64,000 bases of DNA from Nitrobacter winogradskyi Nb-255 (GTDB lineage: Bacteria > Pseudomonadota > Alphaproteobacteria > Rhizobiales > Xanthobacteraceae): assembly GCF_000012725.1 (NCBI RefSeq), contig NC_007406.1, positions 62,001-126,000 of the forward strand, given 5' to 3'. Made by a program: the position numbers and the translations under genes. The notes beneath the pieces are model-generated. The model saw nothing but the letters and a program-made list of their open reading frames with translations. It was not told the origin of the DNA and did no database searches. This document shows positions 29,556 through 36,637 of this stretch, piece by piece (position 1 is the first letter of the stretch; every line of letters begins with the position of its first letter).

Positions 29556-30412
29556 CTCCGCTCACGCACCGAGCCTTCCTGCGCCACCGAAGCGATCAGC
29601 GTGCCGTCCTGCCTAAAGATCAGGCCGCGCGCGAGGCCACGTCCGCTCTGCGCGCTCGGCGAATCCTGCGCATAGAGCAGCCATTCGTCGGCGCGAAACG
29701 GGCGGTGAAACCACATGGCGTGATCGAGCGAGGCCGCCAACATGTGCTTGTCGAACAGGGTGCGGCCGTAGCGCGCCATCACCGCATCCAGCAGCGCGAA
29801 ATCCGACGCATAGGCCAGCGCGCACATGTGCAGCGCCGGGTCGTCGGGCAGGTTCGACGCGGTGCGGATCCAGACATGGACGCGGCCGTCCTCGATCCGC
29901 TCGCCGAAGTAGCGGTTGAGCTCGACCGGGCGCAGTTCGATCGGCCGGTCCGATTCATAGTAACGGCGGATGAACTCCGGCATCTCCTTGAACGTCGGCT
30001 GCTTGGCGAATTCCTCCGGCGAAAGCTGCTCGGGCGGCGGCACGTCCGGCATCTTCTCCTGATGATTGAAGGCGCCCTCCTCGTCCACATGGAACGAGAC
30101 CATGATCGAGAAGATGGCGCGGCCGTGCTGGATCGCGGTGACGCGCCGCGTCGAATAGCTCCTGCCGTCGCGCAGCCGCTCCACCTGATAGATGATCGGA
30201 ACGGCGGGGTCGCCCGGCAGGATGAAATAGCAATGCAGCGAGTGCGGCAGGCGGCCTTCCACGGTGCGGCAGGCCGCCGCCATCGCCTGCCCGATCACCT
30301 GCCCGCCGAACACCCGCTGCCAGCCGGTCTTCGGGCTGCCGCCGCGAAACAGGTTTTCCTCGATCGGCTCCAGATCGAGGATCGAGATCAGATCGGTCAG
30401 GCTTTCGGACAT
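29510..30412 (-). CDS. tesB: Acyl-CoA thioesterase II
   Basis: 300 residues, double hot-dog fold. G-G-Q-V-I-G-Q-A-M-A-A-A and H-S-L-H-C-Y-F-I are the N-terminal hot-dog signatures; C-terminal half has Y-A-S-D-F-A-L-L with the catalytic Asp and S-L-D-H-A-M-W-F-H. Hydrolyses medium and long acyl-CoAs in the cytoplasm. The family normally ends near Q-E-G-x-x-R; here S-S-S-I-F-A-S-D-G-I-R-S-E-A-S is added by the R1 repeat. Divergent from the UbiH-family gene. Confidence 0.92.
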   Translation of the reverse strand: MSESLTDLISILDLEPIEENLFRGGSPKTGWQRVFGGQVIGQAMAAACRTVEGRLPHSLHCYFILPGDPAVPIIYQVERLRDGRSYSTRRVTAIQHGRAIFSIMVSFHVDEEGAFNHQEKMPDVPPPEQLSPEEFAKQPTFKEMPEFIRRYYESDRPIELRPVELNRYFGERIEDGRVHVWIRTASNLPDDPALHMCALAYASDFALLDAVMARYGRTLFDKHMLAASLDHAMWFHRPFRADEWLLYAQDSPSAQSGRGLARGLIFRQDGTLIASVAQEGSVRERSSSIFASDGIRSEAS

Positions 30413-30581
30413 CGGGGCGCTTTCAACGTGAACTGATGCGTTGTCATATCGTTAGTCCGGGTTCGCGGCTTCCAAGCGCCTGAAACGACGATACGGTCCA
30501 GGCGGTTGCTAAGGAAGCAACGTTTGGAAACCCGTTTAGCCCGACTATACTGTAGTGGCACAGGAGCAAGGCGTAGGTACC

Positions 30582-31802
30582 ATGACGACACGACAGAGCA
30601 TTGTCATCTGCGGCGGCGCATTTGCCGGTCTGGCGCTGGCGCTGGCGCTGCGCCAGGGGCTCGGCAACGAAATTCCGATCGTGGTCGCCGATCCGATGCT
30701 GGCGAACCGGCCGAGCCGCGATCCGCGCGCCACCGCCATCGTGGCGGCGTGCCGCCGCCTGTTCGAGGCGCTCGGGGTCTGGGACGAAGTGGCCGCGACC
30801 GCGCAGCCGATGCTTGACATGGTGGTCACCGATTCGAAGCTTGAGGACGCCACCCGTCCGGTGTTCCTGACCTTCGCCGGCGACGTCCAGCCCGGCGAGC
30901 CGTTCGCGCATATGGTGGAGAACCGCTATCTGATCGAGGCGCTGGCGTCGCGCGCGGAAACCGCGGGCGTTGACCTGCGCGCCACGGCGGTGACGGGAAA
31001 CGACGCGAAGCCCGGCGGCGTCACCGTCTCGCTGGCCGACGGCTCCACGATCGAGGCGAGCCTTCTGGTCGCGGCCGACGGCGCACGCTCGAAGCTGCGC
31101 GAGCGCGCCGGGATCGCCACCCACGGCTGGGAATATGATCAGTCCGGCATCGTCGTCACCGTCGGCCATGAGCGCGATCATCAGGGCCGCGCCGAAGAGC
31201 ATTTTCTTCCCGCCGGGCCGTTCGCGATCCTGCCGCTGACGGGCAGGCGCTCGTCGCTGGTGTGGACCGAGAAGCGGGCGGACGCCGCGCGCATCGTCGC
31301 GCTTGCGGAAGAAGAATTTCACGCCGAGCTGGAGCAGCGCTTCGGCCTTCACCTCGGCGAGGTCAGGGCGCTCGACAAGCCGCGCGCGTTTCCGCTTCAG
31401 TATTTCGTCGCGCGTTCATTCATCGCGGAGCGGCTGGCGCTGGTGGGCGACGCGGCGCATGTGATCCATCCGATCGCGGGACAGGGTCTCAACCTCGGAC
31501 TGAAGGATGTCGCGGCGCTTGCCGAGGTCGTGGTCGATGCCGTCAGGCTCGGCATCGATCCGGGGCAGGCGGACGTGCTGGAGCGCTATCAGCGCTGGCG
31601 GCGCTTCGACACCATGGCGATGGGCTTGGCCACCAACACGCTTAACGTGCTGTTCTCCAACGAATCGACGCTGTTGCGCGGCGTGCGCGACATCGGGCTC
31701 GGTCTGGTCGACCGAATGCCGCCTTTGAAGAACGCCTTCATTCGCCAGGCGGCCGGACTGACCGGCGAGGTGCCGCGGCTGTTGAAGGGCGAGGTGTTGT
31801 AG
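30582..31802 (+). CDS. UbiH/UbiF/COQ6-family FAD monooxygenase
   Basis: 406 residues from ATG 30582; an ATG at 30555 is also in frame. The FAD-binding I-C-G-G-A-F-A-G-L-A-L-A is at about 7-18; the D-G motif V-A-A-D-G-A-R-S-K-L-R-E-R and the second FAD motif G-D-A-A-H-V-I-H-P-I-A-G-Q-G-L-N-L-G-L-K-D (split between 285 and 306) are intact. It likely hydroxylates a ubiquinone precursor, but which ring position cannot be told from sequence. In an alphaproteobacterium a UbiL-type role is possible. Confidence 0.88.
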   Translation: MTTRQSIVICGGAFAGLALALALRQGLGNEIPIVVADPMLANRPSRDPRATAIVAACRRLFEALGVWDEVAATAQPMLDMVVTDSKLEDATRPVFLTFAGDVQPGEPFAHMVENRYLIEALASRAETAGVDLRATAVTGNDAKPGGVTVSLADGSTIEASLLVAADGARSKLRERAGIATHGWEYDQSGIVVTVGHERDHQGRAEEHFLPAGPFAILPLTGRRSSLVWTEKRADAARIVALAEEEFHAELEQRFGLHLGEVRALDKPRAFPLQYFVARSFIAERLALVGDAAHVIHPIAGQGLNLGLKDVAALAEVVVDAVRLGIDPGQADVLERYQRWRRFDTMAMGLATNTLNVLFSNESTLLRGVRDIGLGLVDRMPPLKNAFIRQAAGLTGEVPRLLKGEVL

Positions 31803-32174
31803 GGTGGTGAGAGCGGCGTACTTGAGCGATAAAGTCCTGTAAGCGCTTGGTCTTTATGGTTTTCGAGAGTCGCGTCTAACATCTTGGAATCACAATCGAT
31901 TCAGTTGACTTATTATTATAAGCCTCTAAGTACGAGGTGAAGGGGCGCTTTCGCGCCCCTTCGGTAATGAGGTGTTTCGGAAATGACTTCGACGCGCGAA
32001 CGCCGAAGCCATCACCACGGTGGCGGGATCGTTTCCCATCACCGTGCGCGCCGAACTCGCGTCGCCCTCTACTATGTCTGGCGACATAGTGGCTTTTCCT
32101 TTCCCCAACGCTGACGCTCGTTGGAAGCGACCCTTTGCAAGGTGCAGGCCCCGAACCATTCGGGGCCTAAACTT
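31803..32174. other. Gene-free interval with hairpins at the edge of the accessory patch
   Basis: Base composition drops in G+C around 31860-31930. Two strong hairpins: GAAGGGGCGC / GCGCCCCTTC at 31939-31962 and AGGCCCCGAA / TTCGGGGCCT at 32146-32168; neither has a good T-run, but the second is directly past the stop of the next minus-strand gene. A 77-codon minus-strand frame here (31926-32159) looks non-coding. Confidence 0.5.
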
Positions 32175-32603
32175 TTAGTCGCGCCTCTCAACAAACAGCG
32201 AAGGTTGCTGGGGCAGCAGGAACCACTTCTTTCCTCTCAGACCGATCTTATGATCGCGATCTTTCAGCCTAGATAGTTGAGGCGACAAACTGGACCGAAT
32301 GATCCGGTCGCCGAAGTATCTCGTGTTTATCTCCGCTAGAATTTCAAGTGCCGTCAGGCCTTCCGGCCGATCCTTAAGGACTTCAACCACTGCTTCCATG
32401 ATGGTGATCTGAGGCCGCTTGTCTGCGTCCTCCACCGCTTTGAGGGCGAGATTGATTTTCTCGATATCGCTCGCCAGCTCGGCGAGGCGTTGCTGTTTCT
32501 CGTACATTTCGAAGCGCATCGCTTTGATGTCGGTTTCTAGCGGACGATAAACTTTGAGCAGGGCCTCTCTTTCCTCCAGAAGCATGTCTCTAAATTTGCT
32601 CAT
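32175..32603 (-). CDS. Hypothetical coiled-coil / winged-helix protein
   Basis: 142 residues. Residues 1-60 are charged and helical (coiled-coil pattern E-E-R-E-A-L-L-K-V-Y-R-P-L-E-T-D); residues ~70-135 look like a winged helix (I-M-E-A-V-V-E-V-L-K, G-L-T-A-L-E-I-L-A-E-I-N, S-L-S-P-Q-L-S-R-L-K-D-R). Such proteins occur on phages and islands, so a DNA-binding role is inferred. It lies in AT-richer DNA between the UbiH-family gene and the transposon but outside the transposon ends. Confidence 0.55.
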   Translation of the reverse strand: MSKFRDMLLEEREALLKVYRPLETDIKAMRFEMYEKQQRLAELASDIEKINLALKAVEDADKRPQITIMEAVVEVLKDRPEGLTALEILAEINTRYFGDRIIRSSLSPQLSRLKDRDHKIGLRGKKWFLLPQQPSLFVERRD

Positions 32604-32720
32604 GGGACGGATTTAGGTGAGTCGCCGACTGATTTCAAGTCTTCAACCATATTTGAATTAGAGAAGCCAACGGGAATCCGTTAACCATAACGAATCATTA
32701 ATCGGATTCCAATAAAAAGT

Positions 32721-32736
32721 TGGCACGATCTGTGCT
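32721..32736 (+). promoter_or_regulatory. Candidate sigma-54 promoter (-24/-12)
   Basis: TGGCACGATCTGTGCT matches TGGCACrN4TTGCW with one mismatch; the GG at -24 and GC at -12 are 10 bp apart as required. Predicted start near 32747. Without the transposon at 32800 the downstream sequence would continue at 35156. Confidence 0.4.
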
Positions 32737-32791
32737 ACGCGCGCGGTAGTAGTTTAGATCCTGTGTTATAGGTTTGTATTCCTACAATAGG

Positions 32792-32799
32792 TAGCAAAG
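32792..32799 (+). repeat. Target-site duplication, left copy
   Basis: TAGCAAAG, repeated exactly at 35148-35155. Eight bases is the duplication size reported for the IS1595 family. Confidence 0.8.
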
Positions 32800-32800
32800 G

Positions 32801-32825
32801 AGCATTATAACCTTGACAAAGCAGA
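32801..32825 (+). repeat. Left terminal inverted repeat
   Basis: Starts AGCATTATAACCTTGACAAA; all 25 bases are the exact reverse complement of 35122-35146. The outermost base beyond it (32800 G) does not pair with 35147 G. Confidence 0.9.
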
Positions 32826-32829
32826 TACC

Positions 32830-33036
32830 ATGATTAGTAGTAAAGCCGCCCCGCAAGGGGATGGCGCGCCCGATGTTTCCTATCGTGGTGTTGTGCTCCC
32901 AGCGGGCATGACGCCAGCTTGCTTGGATGAGGTGTCTCGAATCATCAACGCCCATCAGCACGAAGACTGCGACGACTTAGACGCTGATTGCGCGGTCAAG
33001 GTGTTCGAAGCTGTGCGAGCACATCGGGAGTCATGA
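32830..33036 (+). CDS. Small hypothetical protein (transposon cargo)
   Basis: 68 residues, acidic second half (H-E-D-C-D-D-L-D-A-D-C). Starts four bases after the left terminal repeat, with no convincing SD. Its end overlaps the end of the convergent 188-residue gene by 41 bp. Family not recognised. It could be spurious. Confidence 0.4.
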   Translation: MISSKAAPQGDGAPDVSYRGVVLPAGMTPACLDEVSRIINAHQHEDCDDLDADCAVKVFEAVRAHRES

Positions 33037-33562
33037 TTTTCTTTGTGACTCTGGCGAGTTCAAAGTGTTTCTTATTTGTCTCATCCGCGAAGCTGATCAA
33101 CATCCCAACACTGCCGATATGCATGCTGGCCTTATAGGTATCCTGTGATTCGGCTTTGATGGAGCGCCAAACCCCCTTCTTTGTCTTTGGGTCAAAGCTA
33201 GCAAGGATAGAGTGCAGGAAAATATTTCTAGTTCGGCTTAGACTGAGTATTGGCCCAGCCAGACATCGAAACTCGTCAGCGAAGACACTCAGGACAGGGT
33301 GTTGGTTAAACCATCTTTTAAGCAGCTTAATTTTGCTTTTGAAGCCTACTGGGTGATCTGGTTCATATAGGTTCTTGGAATAATGGGGCCGGTTTAAAAA
33401 CATCAGAACCATGTCCAGGTGCATCTCTAGCCGCATCCAGGAACTGGATGCTATGCCAAGCGCTTTGAATAGTTCGCCTGCGGTTTCTATATCTGACGGG
33501 CTATCAAGTGGGGTGCCGGTTAGTGTGATAGACAGAATGTCGGCATCAGTGGGCTCGGACAT
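32996..33562 (-). CDS. HEPN-like hypothetical protein (transposon cargo)
   Basis: 188 residues, mostly helical by inspection. After an unstructured N-terminus come helices around W-M-R-L-E-M-H-L-D-M-V-L-M-F-L (42-56) and, after a loop, S-L-S-R-T-R-N-I-F-L-H-S-I-L. R112-N113-x3-H117 fits the HEPN ribonuclease motif R-x4-6-H with a polar residue after the Arg. HEPN domains are common in toxin-antitoxin and defence proteins; assignment here is inference from this motif and the helical pattern. Its ATG shares two bases with the divergent ATG at 33561. Confidence 0.55.
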   Translation of the reverse strand: MSEPTDADILSITLTGTPLDSPSDIETAGELFKALGIASSSWMRLEMHLDMVLMFLNRPHYSKNLYEPDHPVGFKSKIKLLKRWFNQHPVLSVFADEFRCLAGPILSLSRTRNIFLHSILASFDPKTKKGVWRSIKAESQDTYKASMHIGSVGMLISFADETNKKHFELARVTKKIMTPDVLAQLRTP

Positions 33563-33716
33563 GGCAAAAACCCCCGTAAAGGAAATAGAGTTTCACCCTG
33601 ACGCGATGCAGCGCTTTGAGCGCGCCGTGAATGTGGTCGCGAAAAGCCCGCCGCAGCATCGGGCAAAGGAAAAGCCGAAGGGGAAGAAGGCGACGAAGAA
33701 GAAAGCGGTTAAATGA
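33561..33716 (+). CDS. Small basic hypothetical protein (transposon cargo)
   Basis: 51 residues: an N-terminal part V-K-E-I-E-F-H-P-D-A-M-Q-R-F-E-R-A-V followed by a Lys-rich tail. The N-terminal phrase resembles a small protein found in other Bradyrhizobiaceae accessory regions. Head-to-head with the HEPN-like gene, start codons overlapping by two bases. Stop overlaps the next start (ATGA). Confidence 0.5.
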   Translation: MAKTPVKEIEFHPDAMQRFERAVNVVAKSPPQHRAKEKPKGKKATKKKAVK

Positions 33717-33955
33717 CTGCGCAACGACGGGCGCGCGCAATCGAGCTATCTGCCCGCTTCGCCTCAATAGGCGAGGATGCAATGGTGAGCGTTGCGCGGG
33801 CAGATTTGTTCTATGAGTTTCTTAGCGGGTCTCTGCCTGCGCGGCGATCCGCTGCTGGGCTTCCTTTACCTGCTGAATTTCCATCAAAATGCGCCCAAGC
33901 GTCTGATTTATTGCCTGAAGTGCCTGAACCTTCTGACTCTCGTAAGCGTCGTTAG
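33713..33955 (+). CDS. Doubtful small hypothetical protein
   Basis: 80 residues. Its ATG overlaps the previous stop (ATGA), favouring coupling, and the first ~38 residues (R-A-R-A-I-E-L-S-A-R-F) look protein-like. The second half is antisense to the more convincing 45-residue coiled-coil frame at 33822-33959, so either the true end differs or only one of the two is real. Confidence 0.25.
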   Translation: MTAQRRARAIELSARFASIGEDAMVSVARADLFYEFLSGSLPARRSAAGLPLPAEFPSKCAQASDLLPEVPEPSDSRKRR

Positions 33956-33959
33956 CCAT
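33822..33959 (-). CDS. Small coiled-coil protein (transposon cargo)
   Basis: 45 residues from ATG 33959, preceded by GGAGAATGGA. The sequence M-A-N-D-A-Y-E-S-Q-K-V-Q-A-L-Q-A-I-N has heptad-like spacing and continues as one amphipathic helix rich in Gln and Glu. The frame is open upstream to 34058 but that part is not protein-like. Function unknown; same strand as the transposase, 153 bp past its stop. Confidence 0.45.
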   Translation of the reverse strand: MANDAYESQKVQALQAINQTLGRILMEIQQVKEAQQRIAAQAETR

Positions 33960-34112
33960 TCCATTCTCCGAGGTTGTGATCATGAACGCCCACAATCTAG
34001 GAGTCTGGAATGGCTGGAGTCGAGTCGCTTGGCTATTTTGTCCTCCAGTATTTGACAAGCTTTCGGCTTAGGTTTGGGTTGTTTACGCTTCCAGCGCAGG
34101 AAGCGTAGCGCC

Positions 34113-35084
34113 TTAAGTTTGAACGTCCTTTGAGTTAGGCCGTCGATACGTTAATCGTTTTCCAACGATGCCCTTAGCCAGTTCGTTGGCGCGGTCAGTA
34201 TCATTTACGCCTAACGCGATGCGGTTGTTGTAGCGGAAATCAAACTCCGCGAGGTAGCGGTGCAGATGTTTTTCGGAGCAATGCTGATAGGTGCCGCGCA
34301 TACCGCGCTTGAAAACTGAGAAGTAGCTTTCAATCGTGTTAGTCGTCACATCGCCGCGCGCATATTCTTTTGCGCCGTGGTTGACGGTCTCATGTGCGGC
34401 GAAGTCAGCGCCAACTTTGGTGTAGAGGCGGCTTTCATCGGTTTGTAATCGGCTTTCCTTGTGAACGTTCGCGTTTACAATACAGGCCACAGTTGAACTA
34501 TCCGCAACCGCGACATGAAACGAACGAACGTTACCGCCGCGCTCTACAAGGGAAACGATAGGGCGGTCATTTTTAATCTTGCGATTTTTGGTGAAGGTAC
34601 GGCCCTTGCGCTGCGGTGAGACGCGCTGAGTGTCGGCTTTGCCGAAATAGGTCTCATCGGCCTCAACGATTTTGCCTTCGCCACCAAGCGGCTCAAGTCC
34701 GCCTGTACGCATTGCCTCACGCAAGCGGTGCATCAGGAACCAAGTAGATTTGTAGCTAATACCCAACATGCGGTGAACCTGATGCGCGCTCACGCCTTTC
34801 TTGGAAGCGGTCATGAGGAAAAGCGCGGCAAGCCACTTAGTCAGCGGGATTTTGGAGCGCTCGAAAACGGTGCCCACGGTCACGGTGAACTGTTCGCGAC
34901 AGGCGGGTTCGTTGCACTGGTACACGCCGGGGCGGTGCGCCTTGCCCTCAAGTTTAGTGATCTTTTCCTGATCGGCGTTTCCGCAATGCGGGCAGACCCG
35001 ACCGTTGGCCCAAACGCGCGCTTCAAGCCAATCGCGGGCCTTGGTCTCGTCTTGGAAAATAGGGTTTTTTAGTAGATCGGTCAT
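34113..35084 (-). CDS. IS1595-family (ISXO2-like) transposase
   Basis: 323 residues. N-terminal zinc ribbon with C-P-H-C (about 31-34) and C-N-E-P-A-C (57-62); helix-turn-helix-like segment K-G-V-S-A-H-Q-V-H-R-M-L-G; the ISXO2 DDE/N catalytic core starts with V-E-A-D-E-T-Y-F-G-K, second Asp likely in L-Q-T-D-E-S-R-L-Y and last residue in the N-T-I-E-S-Y-F-S-V-F-K-R-G segment. Complete, no frameshift. Transcribed leftwards from near the right end. Confidence 0.95.
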   Translation of the reverse strand: MTDLLKNPIFQDETKARDWLEARVWANGRVCPHCGNADQEKITKLEGKAHRPGVYQCNEPACREQFTVTVGTVFERSKIPLTKWLAALFLMTASKKGVSAHQVHRMLGISYKSTWFLMHRLREAMRTGGLEPLGGEGKIVEADETYFGKADTQRVSPQRKGRTFTKNRKIKNDRPIVSLVERGGNVRSFHVAVADSSTVACIVNANVHKESRLQTDESRLYTKVGADFAAHETVNHGAKEYARGDVTTNTIESYFSVFKRGMRGTYQHCSEKHLHRYLAEFDFRYNNRIALGVNDTDRANELAKGIVGKRLTYRRPNSKDVQT

Positions 35085-35121
35085 GGGCTTGCTCCAATAC
35101 GAGCAATCTACCCAATGCTAC

Positions 35122-35146
35122 TCTGCTTTGTCAAGGTTATAATGCT
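35122..35146 (-). repeat. Right terminal inverted repeat
   Basis: Reverse complement of 32801-32825 with no mismatch over 25 bases. It lies 37 bp upstream of the transposase start, so it may also hold its promoter. Confidence 0.9.
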
Positions 35147-35147
35147 G

Positions 35148-35155
35148 TAGCAAAG
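35148..35155 (+). repeat. Target-site duplication, right copy
   Basis: TAGCAAAG, identical to 32792-32799. Confidence 0.8.
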
Positions 35156-35253
35156 CTTAGAATGGAGGAGGCGAAAGCTGGGATACGACGGGCTCAAATG
35201 TTCTCCGAGGTTACAACAGAACAAAACAAGAAAATACGCTCTTTCACCGATGG

Positions 35254-35268
35254 TTAATCGTGTCTTAA
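35254..35268. promoter_or_regulatory. Candidate CtrA-binding site (TTAA-N7-TTAA)
   Basis: TTAA-TCGTGTC-TTAA, 86 bp upstream of the aminotransferase-ftsK gene pair. Exact consensus match. Confidence 0.5.
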
Positions 35269-35353
35269 CCCCGCCGCAGCTAAGGTTGCTCAGCCCTCTT
35301 TCGTCCGGCCTCGACCTGCGGCCGAACGTGTTGAAAGTATTGATGCTTAACCG

Positions 35354-36625
35354 ATGGCAACCCCCGCTTCATCGCGCGCGGCGCAAGGCGACGCCAGCCC
35401 GACCCAGCTCGACGCCGGCGCGTTCCTGTCCGCCGCCGGCCCGGCCGCGCTGACGGCTGCAAGCGAGCGGTCGCCATTCGCGCGGACGGCGGAGCTGCTT
35501 GCGCCCTACCAGCCGGAACAATCCCTGATCAACCTGTCGCTGGGCGAGCCGCAGGACCCGCCGCCCGATTTCGTCGGCCCGATCCTGTCCCGGCATATCG
35601 ACGAGTTCAGGCGATACCCGATGGCGCGGGGGATCGAGCCGTTCCGCCGCGCCGCCGCCGAATGGCTGTCGCGGCGCTTCGCGCTGCCGCGCGCGATCGA
35701 TCCCGATGCCGAGATCCTGGCGCTGAACGGCAGCCGCGAGGGGCTGTTTTACGCCGCGATCGCCGCCGCGCGCTACGTCGCGCCGCGCAAGGGCGCGCCG
35801 GCCATCCTGATGCCGAATCCTTTCTACCCGGCCTATGGCGCGGGCGCGCGCGCCGCCAATTGCGAAGCCATTTTCCTGCCGGCCACGCGCGCCAACGGCT
35901 TCCTGCCCGACCTCGATTCTCTCGATGACGCCACGCTGGCGCGGACGGTCGCGATCTATCTCGCCTCGCCCGCCAATCCGCAAGGCGCGGTGGCCTCGCG
36001 CGATTACCTCTCGCGCCTGATCGCGCTGGCGCGCCGTCACGGCTTCCTGGTGTTCTCGGACGAATGCTACTCGGAGATCTACACGCAAAGTCCGCCCGGC
36101 AGCGCGCTGGAATGCGCGGGGCCGGACTTCGCCCACGTGGTCGCGTTCCAGTCGCTCTCCAAACGCTCGAACCTGCCGGGGCTGCGCGTGGGCTTCGTCG
36201 CCGGAGACCGGAATTTCCTCACCGCGTTCCATGAACTGCGCAACGTCGCCGCGCCGCAGGTGCCGGCGCCGCTGCAGCATGTCGGCGCGGCGGCCTATGG
36301 CGACGAGGCGCATGTGGAGGAGAACCGAAGGCTCTACCGGCTCAAGTTCGATCTCGCCGACGGGATCATCGGGACCCGTTTCGGTTATGCGAGGCCCGCC
36401 GGCGGCTTCTGCCTCTGGCTGGATGTCTCCGCATATGGCGGCGACGAGGCCGCGACGATCAGGCTTTACAGGGAGGCCGGCCTCCGCGTCGTGCCCGGAA
36501 GCTATCTGGCGCGTCCGCAAGGTGACGGCGGCAATCCCGGCGCGGGCTATATCCGCCTGGCGCTGGTGGCGGACATCGAAACCACGGCCGAGGCGTTGCG
36601 TCGGCTGGTGAAAACACTCGGTTAG
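35354..36625 (+). CDS. PLP-dependent class I/II aminotransferase (DapC-like)
   Basis: 423 residues, fold type I. N-L-S-L-G-E-P-Q-D-P-P near 58-68, N-G-S-R-E-G-L-F-Y, P-N-P-F-Y-P-A-Y, S-P-A-N-P-Q-G with the cofactor-binding Asn, F-S-D-E-C-Y-S-E-I-Y, and the Schiff-base lysine in S-L-S-K-R-S-N-L-P-G-L-R-V-G. It is most like the succinyldiaminopimelate aminotransferases, which would place it in lysine/peptidoglycan precursor synthesis; substrate is inferred. The first ~35 residues are low-complexity and the true start may be further in. ftsK starts 12 bp after the stop. Confidence 0.8.
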   Translation: MATPASSRAAQGDASPTQLDAGAFLSAAGPAALTAASERSPFARTAELLAPYQPEQSLINLSLGEPQDPPPDFVGPILSRHIDEFRRYPMARGIEPFRRAAAEWLSRRFALPRAIDPDAEILALNGSREGLFYAAIAAARYVAPRKGAPAILMPNPFYPAYGAGARAANCEAIFLPATRANGFLPDLDSLDDATLARTVAIYLASPANPQGAVASRDYLSRLIALARRHGFLVFSDECYSEIYTQSPPGSALECAGPDFAHVVAFQSLSKRSNLPGLRVGFVAGDRNFLTAFHELRNVAAPQVPAPLQHVGAAAYGDEAHVEENRRLYRLKFDLADGIIGTRFGYARPAGGFCLWLDVSAYGGDEAATIRLYREAGLRVVPGSYLARPQGDGGNPGAGYIRLALVADIETTAEALRRLVKTLG

Positions 36626-36637
36626 TCGCGGGGCACC

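Larger units (their letters stand above)
32800..35147. mobile_element. IS1595-family transposon with passenger genes (~2.35 kb)
   Basis: Bounded by 25-bp perfect terminal inverted repeats and an 8-bp direct repeat. It carries an ISXO2-type transposase (34113-35084, minus) plus up to five small passenger frames (32830-33959). A bare IS1595 element is near 1 kb, so over half is cargo. Subgroups of this family are named after Nitrobacter elements (ISNwi1, ISNha5) and passenger genes are known in the family; assignment to a subgroup was not tested. Ends and transposase look intact, so it may still be mobile. Confidence 0.88.

Noticed and set aside
31926..32159. 77-codon minus-strand frame
   Set aside because: Overlaps strong hairpins, no SD, composition not protein-like.
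32640..32720. TTAA-rich segment as a fourth CtrA site
   Set aside because: TTAA spacings there do not equal seven bases.
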